A stretch of DNA of 64,000 nt from Adlercreutzia equolifaciens DSM 19450 (GTDB lineage Bacteria; Actinomycetota; Coriobacteriia; Coriobacteriales; Eggerthellaceae), in NCBI RefSeq assembly GCF_000478885.1, contig NC_022567.1, positions 1,488,001-1,552,000 of the forward strand. Reading direction: 5' to 3'. Shown piece after piece: positions 1 to 9,206 of the stretch. The translations under genes were made by a program, and so were the position numbers. Numbering within the stretch: position 1 is the first letter of the stretch; the number at the start of each line of letters is the position of its first letter. The notes beneath the pieces were generated by a model. The model worked only from the letters and a program-made list of their open reading frames with translations. It had not been told where the DNA came from and ran no database searches.

Positions 1-319
1 ACGATTGTTGCGTGTCCGGAAAACTCAATGACACGGCACATAATGCATACTGCTCGCTATCGGGAATTGGTATGTCGACGGATGCAGAGGTCTCTGCGCA
101 TATCGCGTACACCCCGGGCTCGATCGGGTCGACCTGGTAATACTCGGTCTTGTTGTACTTGGCCGTGCAATCGAACTCGATGACGCGCAACCCGATGGAT
201 GCCACCGAGTCGTCGAACCCAGCGATGTCCTGCGGCACGTGCATGTGGTCGGCCCTCGCGCTGGCCGCGCTCACGATTGCCGCGTCCCCTATGGACGCTG
301 GTAGGCTACTCGGCTGCAT
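1..319 (-). CDS. Phage tail-fibre-like protein, partial (runs off left edge)
   Basis: The frame opens with ATG at 317-319 and stays open to the window edge (106 codons visible), so the C-terminus is missing. The N-terminal part reads GDAAIVSAASARADHMHV, which resembles the 'ADHVH..SDI' collar motif common in phage tail fibre and receptor-binding proteins. It overlaps the 3' end of the upstream structural gene by 14 bp, as expected in a tail operon. The assignment rests on that motif and on position after the baseplate genes; the exact role is inferred. Confidence 0.55.
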   Translation of the reverse strand, partial: MQPSSLPASIGDAAIVSAASARADHMHVPQDIAGFDDSVASIGLRVIEFDCTAKYNKTEYYQVDPIEPGVYAICAETSASVDIPIPDSEQYALCAVSLSFPDTQQS

Positions 320-1127
320 CTGCCACCTCCTGCTCGTAGGTCTTCCAATCGGTCTGCCAGCCAGCGGGCTCTACGTCGGTGTAGCCGAGGTAGTAGCGGA
401 GCTGGTCGGGGGTCAGTCGGGTCGGGTTCTCCAGGGCGTGGATTCGATTGCTCAGATATCCCGCCGTAGTCTCGTCGAGCGCCGAGGCGATTAGGCCGAT
501 ATTCGCATCGACATACCTTCCAAGAGAGTCAACGGCTCTGAGCGCTTGGCGTCGAGCCTCGTCCACGACCGCAGACATATCGATATCCTCAAAAGGAGAG
601 CAGTAGGGGCACACTGAGGTGCCGCGCTCGTCAGTTACGGTGCCGTCCTGGATAGATTCGGCACCACTTGGCATCGTGACGTATCCGAGTCGCAACTCGT
701 GAACTGCACCCTCGATCACGGGATCATCGGGAGTGCTCCCGGAGGTCTCCGCAACTCTGACGAAGATTCCTCTGGCGTCGTCGTTGTCGTCAAGACGCAG
801 CATAACCGCATAGGTTACTATCCCACGAGGCGGCTCTGAGCACAGAACAATGTCCATACCGCCGTCGTCGAAAACGCCGCCGATGCCACCGTCGATGATT
901 CCGACGCCATGCGACACGTTCAACGTGTAGCCAGTTCCAACGGACAGCTTGAGATTGTCGGCGGGACTTGGCCATACGCCTGTCGTAAACATTTTATCAA
1001 GGGTTCTACGCAAAAGACGCGCGCCGACAGCCCTGTCGTATAGCGGATAGCCCTCGTCGTCATAATCGTCGTTGAAATCGGAATCAAACGGGAACGATTC
1101 CAGGAGCGCAACAGTTCCGTTTGCCAT
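306..1127 (-). CDS. Phage baseplate/minor structural protein, unrecognised family
   Basis: A 273-residue acidic protein with ATG preceded by an AGAGAGGTGATCT ribosome binding site. It lies between the Gp37-like tail gene and the fibre-like gene, where siphoviruses encode baseplate or receptor-binding parts. The N-terminal half is rich in glycine and aspartate; residues around 175-180 carry a CPYC pair; the C-terminal 70 residues look helical. I do not recognise a named domain. Role as tail-tip structural protein is inferred from position. Confidence 0.6.
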   Translation of the reverse strand: MANGTVALLESFPFDSDFNDDYDDEGYPLYDRAVGARLLRRTLDKMFTTGVWPSPADNLKLSVGTGYTLNVSHGVGIIDGGIGGVFDDGGMDIVLCSEPPRGIVTYAVMLRLDDNDDARGIFVRVAETSGSTPDDPVIEGAVHELRLGYVTMPSGAESIQDGTVTDERGTSVCPYCSPFEDIDMSAVVDEARRQALRAVDSLGRYVDANIGLIASALDETTAGYLSNRIHALENPTRLTPDQLRYYLGYTDVEPAGWQTDWKTYEQEVADAAE

Positions 1128-1147
1128 AGATCACCTCTCTTTCTCGC

Positions 1148-2983
1148 TCAAACGAGCGCATTTCTTTGCTCGTGAGTCAGCAATTCGTCTCCGATGATCG
1201 GTCTGATCTCGGCCTTGTCGGCATCGTAGGTCTCGTCGATGCCGACAATGACGGCCTCGCTAGAAAGTCCCAATGCGTTGACGGCCATATCGACCCTATC
1301 GCCCAGATCCCATCTTTCCATGTAGTCTTCGGGGCTGAGGGTACCTGTATCGAAGTTGACTACAGCACCATAGTTTGCCCTGAGATGGTCGATTCCTCGA
1401 TCTTCGAAAGTTGCGATGTAGCTCGCGTACTTTGCCTTGACGTCAGAAATCGATGGCATCTCGTCAACGACACCACGCGGCCATTCACCGTCGAAATCGG
1501 GCTTTTCATTGCGAATGTCCAGGTACACCTCGGAGTCGTTCAGCCCATCGGCCAGCCGCGCTATAACGTACCCACGCGAGTGCTTGTAACGAACCGCATA
1601 TCCCTTTAGGGCACCTGGATCGATTGGAGACGTGTAGTCGTTCTCAATCTTCGAGCGGGCATTCAGGACTGATTTCTCGTAGACAGAGACAACGTCTACC
1701 GGCTCTTCGAAATCATAGAGGACATAGCATGTATTTCGGTAGTTGGACGTGTCGATCGATGCGGAGTAGTCCCAGAGCGTTCCCCATTCGTCGGAGAACA
1801 CGGCCCACGGATTGAGCGACTGTGACTGCGTGCGGTCTACGCCCTTCCAAATCTCGAAAAGATAACTGTCCTGTTCGAAGTTGTACACGATTCGGCATGA
1901 AGCGTCGTCGGATTCCAACTCGGCGTAGACGAGATCGCCGAGGCGCTTGAGCGATGGGTTGATGGCACGTTTCGAGCACGCGAATATCGGCTCTGCGTAG
2001 TGCATGGTGTCTTGGAAGAACATCTGCACGTAGTCTGTCAGATGCACAGCGACATCGTCGGCCCTTGACGAGTCTCCGAGTTCTGTGCGCTGCCAAGGGC
2101 CTCTGATCTGAACCTTGCTCCAGCCTTCGTCTGTGCTTGTCCTCCAATTTTTGAGCCTGGTGAAATACTTGTATTCCTCCGTCTGCTCGTACTGCGACGC
2201 CACCTTCTCGCGAGTCGCCACTCCCGACGTTCTGAACCACGGGCCGTCAGGATCGTCGTTCCATTTCCTCCACGTGCTCCCGGACGCGTCTGTGACCCAC
2301 GTAGACCACTCGCCCGTGTCAGGTGTCGTGGCCGAAGTCCCATCAAATCCAATGCTGTAGAGATGGCTGCCGTCGTCGTCTGTGTCTGTGTAGAGGTAGT
2401 AGTTCGGTGTATTGCGGTACTCAATCGGATGGACGGTGTAGGTCGCTCCGGTGAGATCGGTTACCGTGACCGACCCGTCGCCATTGGCAACCGACGATGC
2501 AAGCGGCTTCTGCACGTGGTTTACGGGATCGTACCCGGAAAGCTCTCCGCTTGGCCCTTCAGTGTAGATGAAGCCGCCGCTTGACGCCCACGCCTTCGGA
2601 TCGTCCCTCGGTGCCGGATCGAACGATCTGGTTGGCGGCGGGGTGTACTTCCAGTTAAAATCTTCGACATCCTCGACGAGGAACACGAAGTCGTTAAGCC
2701 TGCCCTCGAGAAAGAACCCGCTAAGTGTCACAATGTCAACTCCAGCAGATGCTTCCGAGTTGAAGTCGTCGTCATCTGTCTGCACCTTCTGGATTATGCC
2801 AGTTTCTGGCCTATCGTCGCAATAGATATAAGCCCATGACGGATCGTACACATCGCGTGATACCTGCATGGAGAACTGCCCGGGCTTGCGAAACCTGCGC
2901 GACCATTGCAGCGATGCGTAAGGAATTGACCCGCTCGCTCTCCGCATCCGAGCGTCGAGAGCGAACACCTCGAGATTTTCCAT
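1148..2983 (-). CDS. Siphovirus Gp37-like tail protein
   Basis: A 611-residue protein that resembles the siphovirus ReqiPepy6 Gp37-like family, a tail-tip component that follows Dit in many actinobacterial phages. The N-terminus (MENLEVFALDARMRRASG, then a 'W..RF..PG.F.M' stretch) is the usual family start with its short strands. I chose ATG 2981-2983 because it lies just 4 bp past the stop of the Dit-like gene; an open frame continues upstream but overlaps that gene completely. The middle section (residues about 120-250) is rich in Asp, Thr and Tyr, as in beta-rich exposed domains. Expected function is host contact or hub assembly in the tail tip; this is by family, not shown here. Confidence 0.65.
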   Translation of the reverse strand: MENLEVFALDARMRRASGSIPYASLQWSRRFRKPGQFSMQVSRDVYDPSWAYIYCDDRPETGIIQKVQTDDDDFNSEASAGVDIVTLSGFFLEGRLNDFVFLVEDVEDFNWKYTPPPTRSFDPAPRDDPKAWASSGGFIYTEGPSGELSGYDPVNHVQKPLASSVANGDGSVTVTDLTGATYTVHPIEYRNTPNYYLYTDTDDDGSHLYSIGFDGTSATTPDTGEWSTWVTDASGSTWRKWNDDPDGPWFRTSGVATREKVASQYEQTEEYKYFTRLKNWRTSTDEGWSKVQIRGPWQRTELGDSSRADDVAVHLTDYVQMFFQDTMHYAEPIFACSKRAINPSLKRLGDLVYAELESDDASCRIVYNFEQDSYLFEIWKGVDRTQSQSLNPWAVFSDEWGTLWDYSASIDTSNYRNTCYVLYDFEEPVDVVSVYEKSVLNARSKIENDYTSPIDPGALKGYAVRYKHSRGYVIARLADGLNDSEVYLDIRNEKPDFDGEWPRGVVDEMPSISDVKAKYASYIATFEDRGIDHLRANYGAVVNFDTGTLSPEDYMERWDLGDRVDMAVNALGLSSEAVIVGIDETYDADKAEIRPIIGDELLTHEQRNALV

Positions 2984-2987
2984 GATG

Positions 2988-3893
2988 TCACACCCCCAGA
3001 TAGAGACGGTGGAAGAGAACGCGAACTTCAGCAAGCGCCCTGCTGTCTTGGTTGTCGCAATCGAAGCGGAACTTGTTTTTTCCGACCTGCATTTGCATCC
3101 CAGTGAACTTGCTGTCCCGCGACGCCAGAGCGATGGCGTTGACGCCGTTAACGGTAACTTTCGGTGGAGATGACTCGAAATCGATGATGGCGACATCCCC
3201 CTCGACAAGGACGGTGTTTAGCTGAACGAACTTTCCGTCCTTGTCGATCTTTGGGTTGACAATCTCGCCCTTGGCCCTGATCTCGACGCGGTACCAGCAT
3301 GGGACATCGCCGGTGTTCCACACCGTGTTGAGCCCGGAATAGACAAGCTCGCTGACGACGAACCCGGCGGGATGGTCTCGGGGGCGCCTCTTGTCGCTCG
3401 CGAGGTGCGAAACGAACGGGAAACCGAGTCGCGGGGTGGAGGATCCGAATGGACGTTCGTTGCGGTCGGCGTCGCGGTAGTAGACGTCCATTGACAGGAT
3501 CGTGAACTTGATCGTGGGCATGATCGATGCGGCGTTGTCCTCGATGGCGAACGCCAGCAGGTCTCCTTCGTACCACCTAGTGACTCCGAGATAGGTCTTG
3601 TACACCCGGAACTCGTACTTCGGGTTGAAGAAGGAGATTGCGCGCGCCCTCACCTTCGCCTCCGGCTCGCTGCCGAAATAGTAGGCGGTGACCGTCCGAT
3701 CCTTGTCGTCGAGCCTCTTCGACACGCGCGCCACGCCGTCGCGGATGATGTTCGGAGACGTCTTGACGGTCTGATCGAGCGTCGCCCATTCCGAGGAATC
3801 GCCCTGTTCGATGCCCCATCCTGAAGATGCGCCGTCGAACACCATCTGCGCGCCGTCGCTCCTGACGACGCGCATCGTGATATCGTCAGCCAT
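2988..3893 (-). CDS. Distal tail (Dit-like) protein
   Basis: A 301-residue protein located directly after the tape measure gene, the invariant position of the distal tail protein. Features that fit phage tail family proteins are the N-terminal strand-rich segment, a central 'FFNPKYEFRVYKTYLG' stretch, and a C-terminal domain ending in a strand-rich VRVLFHRLYLGV. ATG at 3891-3893 is preferred over an in-frame GTG three codons upstream; the ATG overlaps the tape measure stop by 8 bp (ATGGCTGA). Dit forms the hub to which the Gp37-like protein and fibres attach. Confidence 0.7.
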   Translation of the reverse strand: MADDITMRVVRSDGAQMVFDGASSGWGIEQGDSSEWATLDQTVKTSPNIIRDGVARVSKRLDDKDRTVTAYYFGSEPEAKVRARAISFFNPKYEFRVYKTYLGVTRWYEGDLLAFAIEDNAASIMPTIKFTILSMDVYYRDADRNERPFGSSTPRLGFPFVSHLASDKRRPRDHPAGFVVSELVYSGLNTVWNTGDVPCWYRVEIRAKGEIVNPKIDKDGKFVQLNTVLVEGDVAIIDFESSPPKVTVNGVNAIALASRDSKFTGMQMQVGKNKFRFDCDNQDSRALAEVRVLFHRLYLGV

Positions 3894-6800
3894 TGCGATC
3901 ACCGGCCAAACCGTAGGTGCGGCTGATCCTCAGAGCGCGGACAACGTCTGACGGCGATTTGACGCCGTAGAAGTTGTTCGTCTGGCCCTGGTTGGCCGCC
4001 ATGGCCTCGATCAGGCGATCCACATCGTCTCCGTACTCGCGATTGCGCTCGAATGATGCGTCGATGTAGCCCTGGAGCTTGCTGATGGGCAGGACGGCCT
4101 CGGGGCCGGCCTCTCCACCGCCCATGAGCTTGTCTCCAAGCGCTCCGAAGATGGTCGGCCTGGTGAGGATCGCTCCGTTGGCGTACCATTTGATACCGAA
4201 ATGCGGAACCGACGGAGGATTGAGGCTGAAGCTGCCCTCTATGTAGGGGTGCGGTAGCTTCAGATCTGGAAGCTTCCACGAGAAGTTGAAGAACCCTTTG
4301 ATCTTGTCGATAGCCCCCTTTACGGTACTGACGGCGGCCTTGATCGGAGTCTCGATGGCAGATTTGACCGCGTTCCAAACCGACTCCGCAGTAGATTTGA
4401 CAGCATTGAACTTTTCCTGAACGACACTCACACCGGCGGCGACGACAGACGTCACGGTAGACCATGCGGCCTGGACTCTGCTGGAAACAGCGCCCCAGCA
4501 AACGTCCCATACCGCCCTGACCATCTGCACCTTGTCGCTCACCCACGAGTGCACGGCGTCGATTCCGGCACCGACGATGGACGTTATGGCGCTCCATGAC
4601 GACGATGCGGCCGTGGATATGGCGCTCCATCCAGCGCTCCACAGCGCAGATAGAACCGACAGCTTCTCGCTCAGCCATGATCCGATGGTATCAAGGCCTG
4701 CGGACACGATGGAGAAGATCCCGTCCCATGCGGCCTGGAGGTAGACGCCGAAGTTCTGCCAGACGAAGTTCCATGGGACGAGCAAGAGTTCGACGCCGGC
4801 AGATATGATCTCCTGGACGAACATGATGCCGACCTGGACGGCGTTGCAGATGGCGTCCCATCCCTGCTGCGCCGCTGCGGCCACGTACTCCCACACGCCG
4901 GAGACGGTCTCGCCGAGCTTGGTAAAGAAGTCGCCGACGGGCGCGATGACGTTCGCCATGAACCAGTCGGCGGCGGCCGATGCGGTCTGGCAGATCGAGT
5001 CCCACAGTCCTGTCCAGAAGTTGCGGAACTCTTCGCAGTTGTTCCACAACAAAATGAACGCGGTCACGAGCGCCGCTATCGCAGAAACGATAAGAACAAC
5101 GGGATTCATGTTCATGGTGATGTTCAGGGCCGCCATAGCACCCGTAACCGCCTGGATGGTTCCAGAGATGGCCATGGCGGTTCCGAGCACGCCGAACGCG
5201 ACGGCGACTCCGGCCACGACCGGCCCGAGCCATGAGAAGTTGTCGCTAGCGAAGGCGAAGAACTCGCCGAGGGCTGGCTGGATAACGTCGACCAAAGGCA
5301 TCAGGATCTCGCTCTCGAAGCGCCGCTTCAGCCCCTCGGCCTGGTCTGCCACGTTGTCGTATCGTATCTGGTCGATCTCGTCCATGGTGCCTGCGGTGTC
5401 TGCCGCAGCGCCCATGAGGCCGAGCATCGCCTCCATGCCGTCTCGTCCCATGTCCTCCCACATCGTGCCGAACAGATCGACGCCGGCGGTGTTCTGCTTG
5501 ATTGGATCTTCCATGGCGAGCAGCGCGTTTACCGTCTCGATGGTGGCGTCTCGCGCCGTGTCGCCGCCCGCTGCGATCCTCGCGGCGAAGTCGTCGGCCG
5601 AAAGCCCCATCAGCTCGAAGCCCTCTTTGGAGGAATCGCTCATGTCGATGGCGCGGATCGAGAACTCCTTGATGGCGTCGCCGGCCTTGTCGGTGCCGTT
5701 GAGGAACGTCTTTGATCCTGCAGCCATGGTGTTGAACATATCCTCGGCCGACAGCCCCAACTGCTCGTAGTAGACCGAGTACTCGGACACGGCGTCGAGC
5801 CATTCTCCGTTGGCGTTCAGGCCCTCCTGGCAGCCGGCGGCGAGCATATCGTAGGCCGCCTTGCCGTCGTAGCCGAACTGGGTCATGAGCTGGTTGGCCG
5901 CCTTGATGGACTCGTTGACGTCGATGTCGAAGGCGTCGCGCAGGATGATCGCCTGGGTGGTAAGCTCCTCGAAGCTCTCGGTGCTGAGGTCGTTGCCCAG
6001 CACCGCCACCACCTCGCGGCCCGCGTCCGCGATGTCCTCCAGGCTGTCGCCGTAGTTGCTGGCGTAGATGCGCTTCAGCGCGTCCTCAAGCTCGCCGAAC
6101 TGCTCGGACGCATAGCCGCCGAAGGCGGTCTTGATCTTGCTCGCCGCCGTGTCGGACTCGACCACGAGCCTTTTGACGGCCTCGGTAGCGGCGTCGATGG
6201 CGGCCTCGCCGAAGTCGGCGAGCATGGTGCCGGCCGCCAGCTCCTCGATGGAGTTCTTCCCGTCGAGCGCCGAGTCGGCCATGTCGTACAGCGATCCGGT
6301 CAACTCGTCGCAGGCACGCTCGGCATCGGCGAGCCGGCCCTTGCTGTCGTTCAGGGCCGCGTTGGCCTCGCGCAGGGCCGACTCCAGCTCATTGGCCTCG
6401 TCGGACGTCCGGCCGTACTGGACGACCGCGCCCTTGTACTCTTCGGCGAGGCGGGACACCTCGGCCTGCTGCTCGTCGATGGTCGCGTTCAACTTGCCGA
6501 GCGCGCTCTCGGCACGCTGCTCGGCCTCGCGCTGGCCGTCAAGGGCCTCGCTCACGGCCTCGATCTGGCCGCGCACCCGCTCCTGGGCGGTGCGGGCGGC
6601 GGTGATCTGGTTGGCGTAGCGCTGCGCCTCCTGGGAGTTCTCGCCCCAGATCTCGCGGGCCTTCTCCAGCTTGCCGTTCAGGGCCTCGATCTTCTGCGAG
6701 AGGGCCGCGTCATGCTGCACGAGCAGGTCGTGCTTCTTGGATAGTCCGTCGACGCTCTGGCCTGCGTTGGCCATCTGCGCTTCGTTCAACTTCAACTCGC

Positions 6801-6900
6801 CGCGAAGCTGAACCATGGAGTCTCCGGCCCTCTTGATTGCGGCGCTGAACTCAGATGTGTCGGCGCTGAACTTAATTTTGGCCTCGTCCTTGCCCGCCAT
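3886..6900 (-). CDS. Tail tape measure protein
   Basis: At 1004 residues this is the longest protein of the prophage, as expected for the ruler that sets tail length. Residues 1-210 are a long coiled coil rich in Ala, Glu, Gln and Arg. Residues about 210-500 hold the conserved TMP core (AAIDAATEAVKR, GYDGKAAYDMLAAG). A hydrophobic pair of segments near 560-620 (GPVVAGVAVAFGVLG, PVVLIVSAIAALVTAFILLW) is typical of TMPs that insert into the host membrane. Residues 640-850 contain degenerate repeats of 'W..I.....AG.....W'. It follows the frameshifted chaperone gene by 4 bp. Confidence 0.92.
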   Translation of the reverse strand: MAGKDEAKIKFSADTSEFSAAIKRAGDSMVQLRGELKLNEAQMANAGQSVDGLSKKHDLLVQHDAALSQKIEALNGKLEKAREIWGENSQEAQRYANQITAARTAQERVRGQIEAVSEALDGQREAEQRAESALGKLNATIDEQQAEVSRLAEEYKGAVVQYGRTSDEANELESALREANAALNDSKGRLADAERACDELTGSLYDMADSALDGKNSIEELAAGTMLADFGEAAIDAATEAVKRLVVESDTAASKIKTAFGGYASEQFGELEDALKRIYASNYGDSLEDIADAGREVVAVLGNDLSTESFEELTTQAIILRDAFDIDVNESIKAANQLMTQFGYDGKAAYDMLAAGCQEGLNANGEWLDAVSEYSVYYEQLGLSAEDMFNTMAAGSKTFLNGTDKAGDAIKEFSIRAIDMSDSSKEGFELMGLSADDFAARIAAGGDTARDATIETVNALLAMEDPIKQNTAGVDLFGTMWEDMGRDGMEAMLGLMGAAADTAGTMDEIDQIRYDNVADQAEGLKRRFESEILMPLVDVIQPALGEFFAFASDNFSWLGPVVAGVAVAFGVLGTAMAISGTIQAVTGAMAALNITMNMNPVVLIVSAIAALVTAFILLWNNCEEFRNFWTGLWDSICQTASAAADWFMANVIAPVGDFFTKLGETVSGVWEYVAAAAQQGWDAICNAVQVGIMFVQEIISAGVELLLVPWNFVWQNFGVYLQAAWDGIFSIVSAGLDTIGSWLSEKLSVLSALWSAGWSAISTAASSSWSAITSIVGAGIDAVHSWVSDKVQMVRAVWDVCWGAVSSRVQAAWSTVTSVVAAGVSVVQEKFNAVKSTAESVWNAVKSAIETPIKAAVSTVKGAIDKIKGFFNFSWKLPDLKLPHPYIEGSFSLNPPSVPHFGIKWYANGAILTRPTIFGALGDKLMGGGEAGPEAVLPISKLQGYIDASFERNREYGDDVDRLIEAMAANQGQTNNFYGVKSPSDVVRALRISRTYGLAGDRNG

Positions 6901-6904
6901 TACG

Positions 6905-7503
6905 TCACCTCCTTTCCTTGTTGATCAAATGCTCGCGTTCGGCAGATATCCACTCGTCCCACGCCCTCTTGTTCTCGGCGAGAGTGAGAACAAGCGAGAA
7001 GTCGGCGCACCAGAACAACTCGTCCGGAACGCCGATCACGCCGACGACGACCGAGTAGAGATCCTCTATGCCGTCTAAAACGACATGAGGGGCTTTCACA
7101 CGTCTGCCGCCGATGTTCTTCCTTATTCGGCTTGTCCGCTTCTCGAGGGGGCCACGGAATCCCTCATCTTTTTTGGGGCCGTTAGCCACTGAACCTCCTC
7201 GGCGATGGCGTTGGGGTCTTCGGGAAGGGCGAGCATGAAGTCGACGTTGCTCATTGCACCGTCGAGGCTTCCTCGGCCATCGAGCTGCCCGCACAGGTAG
7301 GCGACGTACAACACGTCGACTAGCTGGAAGTAGTCCTTGCCGCCGTTGAAGATGAAGTCGTTGAATTTGTCGTACTCGATCTTGCGCTCGGATCTGAGCC
7401 GGTAGAGAAGGGCGTTGTTGAGCGTGAGATCAACTTGCGAGCCGTCGTTCAGGACGAGTTTTCTTCGGGTGCTGAGCGATGCGTGCTTCATGTTCTTACT
7501 CAT
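6905..7503 (-). CDS. Tail assembly chaperone, -1 frameshift product (gpGT-like)
   Basis: If ribosomes slip -1 on the heptamer at 7168-7174, the first 112 residues of the zero-frame protein are joined to 87 residues read to the stop at 6905 (199 residues in total). The second frame has no start codon or ribosome binding site of its own at the junction, yet encodes a protein-like sequence (PHVVLDGIEDLYSVVVGVIG, then an acidic/basic helical tail). This is the lambda G/GT arrangement: the fusion recruits the tape measure, the short form coats it. The slippage itself is inferred. Confidence 0.75.
7123..7503 (-). CDS. Tail assembly chaperone, zero-frame product (gpG-like)
   Basis: A 126-residue protein immediately upstream of the tape measure gene, the standard place for the tail assembly chaperone. 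It has no cysteine cluster or membrane segment; residues 20-60 form the recognisable 'LNNALLYRLRSERK..YDKFNDFIFNG' region seen in this class. Near the 3' end, codons CCA AAA AAG create the heptamer A AAA AAG at which a fraction of ribosomes should slip. ATG 7501-7503 overlaps the end of the preceding gene by 8 bp. Confidence 0.8.
   Translation of the reverse strand: MSKNMKHASLSTRRKLVLNDGSQVDLTLNNALLYRLRSERKIEYDKFNDFIFNGGKDYFQLVDVLYVAYLCGQLDGRGSLDGAMSNVDFMLALPEDPNAIAEEVQWLTAPKKMRDSVAPSRSGQAE
7168..7174 (-). promoter_or_regulatory. Programmed -1 ribosomal frameshift site (A AAA AAG)
   Basis: Read on the minus strand, the heptamer is AAAAAAG with the zero frame set as CCA AAA AAG. This is the X XXY YYZ pattern of a canonical -1 slip site. 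It sits 15 codons before the zero-frame stop and inside the overlap with the downstream frame, between the chaperone and the tape measure. Confidence 0.8.
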
Positions 7504-7843
7504 CGCCGCCGCCGATCACCGCGATGAGTTCAGGCTTGAATTTGGCGATGATGCCGGCAGCGCGCTCGGGAGTTACGCTGAAGCGGTCGCCGACGTGGCG
7601 GCGGATGCCCTCGTCCAGATCATTGAACTCTCGGAGGCAGATGACCGCCACCTTGCCGCCTGCTTCTGCCTCTTCGGGCGCGGGATGATCCACGCGATCG
7701 GTATCGGCAACCGCAGCAGCGAGCTTGTCGCCGTCGACGGTGATCGCATCAGTGGCTTGTGCCGCATTCGCATCGGCGGCATTGTCGGTTGCGACCTTAT
7801 CGGCCGTGGTCTTACGGGTCGTGGTCTTCTTGGCGGTAGTCAT
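7496..7843 (-). CDS. Small phage structural-module protein, unrecognised
   Basis: A 115-residue protein between the major tail gene and the tail chaperone. Residues 1-45 are a Lys/Thr/Ala-rich, probably disordered tail. Residues 60-110 hold the segment 'DRFSVTPERAAGIIAKF', similar to the small phage proteins whose motif is 'F.VT.ERA..I...', found near tail genes. ATG 7841-7843 is fixed by the GGAGG site 8 bp upstream; longer frames are shadows. No function is known to me. Confidence 0.65.
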   Translation of the reverse strand: MTTAKKTTTRKTTADKVATDNAADANAAQATDAITVDGDKLAAAVADTDRVDHPAPEEAEAGGKVAVICLREFNDLDEGIRRHVGDRFSVTPERAAGIIAKFKPELIAVIGGGDE

Positions 7844-7845
7844 GT

Positions 7846-8445
7846 TTAAGCCTCCGTAACGTGCACCATGGACGGGTCGAACGCCTTGAGCCAGCTCGTC
7901 TTCGCCGTATCGTCCTTGAGATCCAAGGCCATGGCCTCGTACATTCCGTTGTCGTAGTCGTCGGGCATAAACGACAGTTCCAATTCGATCTCGGCAACCT
8001 CCTCCGCGCCGTTCTCCACCTTGCGAGCCGGGCCGCTGGTGACGCTGCAGCGCGGCCACGCTTTGAACTTCTCGACGTCGTCCTCGTCGAATACGTCGGC
8101 TGTCAGGCAGAACTCAGGGTGAAGCGAGTTGCGCCCGTAGGCCTTCACTCCGTCGATGAGATTCTTGTCACCGTCGAGCGCGAGAGCGCGGACGTAGAGC
8201 GCCCACGGCATATGCAGCGTGAGCTTGATGGTTCCCGAGCCAGTTCCGCGCGTGCGCGTCTTCGCGACGACGCCGCGACACTTCTTGCTAACTTTCAGAA
8301 CCTCGCTCGCCTCTTCCATGGAGCCGATGCACTTGATGGTTCCAACCTCGGGCTGCTCCGTCTCGGAGAGCGCGGGGAAGATCATGTGGAGGCGGCGCAC
8401 CTCGTACTCCGAGAACACCGTCTCCGTGATTGCCTTTGCAGTCAT
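7846..8445 (-). CDS. Major tail (tube) protein
   Basis: A 199-residue protein two genes upstream of the tape measure, matching the usual size of the siphovirus major tail subunit. It has the look of the phi13-type tail tube family: a strand-rich N-terminus, a central 'LHMPWALYVRALALDG' and a late acidic 'EVAEIELELSFMPDD' strand. It would polymerise into the tail tube around the tape measure. It ends 2 bp before the next gene and begins right after the connector genes. Confidence 0.75.
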   Translation of the reverse strand: MTAKAITETVFSEYEVRRLHMIFPALSETEQPEVGTIKCIGSMEEASEVLKVSKKCRGVVAKTRTRGTGSGTIKLTLHMPWALYVRALALDGDKNLIDGVKAYGRNSLHPEFCLTADVFDEDDVEKFKAWPRCSVTSGPARKVENGAEEVAEIELELSFMPDDYDNGMYEAMALDLKDDTAKTSWLKAFDPSMVHVTEA

Positions 8446-8850
8446 TTACTGCTCCCATTCTCTTGTCAGCGCGGCGACGCAGCGCTCCATGATCGTCGGG
8501 GCGGCGGCCTGCGCGCCCCGGAGCATGAAGTGCTGGCCTCCGGCGTGGTTTCTTGTCTTTCCCCCGTCGTCGGGGAAGTAGAGGTATCGGAACTTGGCCG
8601 TCGTCGTGACGGTCACGGCCAGGTTCTCGTTCGTGCGGTAGACGGGCCACTTCGATTTCGAAGCGGACGCCGTGTGGCCCTTGAAACGGCGTCCCGACGG
8701 GTGGATGAGCGGGTTGATGCGACCGTAGATGAGCGGGCCGGCCTCATCGTGGATGACGCCGTTGACGACGTCCTCCGCGCCCTCGCCGTAGGCCCGCACG
8801 CGGACTTCGAGGTCGCGCACGGAATCGACGTCGAGCCGAAACCCGCTCAT
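8446..8850 (-). CDS. HK97 gp10-like tail/head-tail joining protein
   Basis: A 134-residue protein with the N-terminal 'DSVRDLEVRVRAYGEG' and central 'GPLIYGRINPLIHPSGRRFKGH' typical of gp10-like neck or tail-completion proteins, which form a ring between connector and tail tube. ATG 8848-8850 overlaps the preceding stop (ATGAGC), so the pair is translationally coupled. Identification is from position and general pattern. Confidence 0.6.
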   Translation of the reverse strand: MSGFRLDVDSVRDLEVRVRAYGEGAEDVVNGVIHDEAGPLIYGRINPLIHPSGRRFKGHTASASKSKWPVYRTNENLAVTVTTTAKFRYLYFPDDGGKTRNHAGGQHFMLRGAQAAAPTIMERCVAALTREWEQ

Positions 8851-9206
8851 CGTTTCTCTGCCTTCGCCACGGTGACGATGGCCTGCTCCACGGGGTTTCC
8901 CGTGCCGGGGTTGATCGCGTACTCGTAGGAGATGCCGTCGATGCGCGCCCCGGGGATGGCGTCCAGCGCGTCCACCACGCGCTGGAGAACGTCCTCTGGC
9001 AGGTAGCACTCGCGGGTCACGGCCACGGTGTAGCGGCGCGTGCGCCCCGTCTTGTTGGCGCTCGGGTCGATGGACTCTCGCGAGTACACGGTGAAGTTCC
9101 AAGGATCGGCGCGCCTGGAGTCGAGGCCTATGGCGATGCCGTAGAACACGCGATCCTCGCCCGACCTCTCAAGCGCGTCGCTGATGGCCTCAAGAATCGG
9201 CTCCAT
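8847..9206 (-). CDS. Tail terminator/minor tail-like protein
   Basis: A 119-residue protein between the head closure and gp10-like genes, the position of the tail terminator in HK97-like phages. The start ATG 9204-9206 has GGAGG 8 bp upstream. Residues 75-110 (LPEDVLQRVVDALDAIPG, then a strand-rich stretch) fit the alpha/beta fold of this class. Assignment is by synteny; no diagnostic motif is visible. Confidence 0.5.
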   Translation of the reverse strand: MEPILEAISDALERSGEDRVFYGIAIGLDSRRADPWNFTVYSRESIDPSANKTGRTRRYTVAVTRECYLPEDVLQRVVDALDAIPGARIDGISYEYAINPGTGNPVEQAIVTVAKAEKR

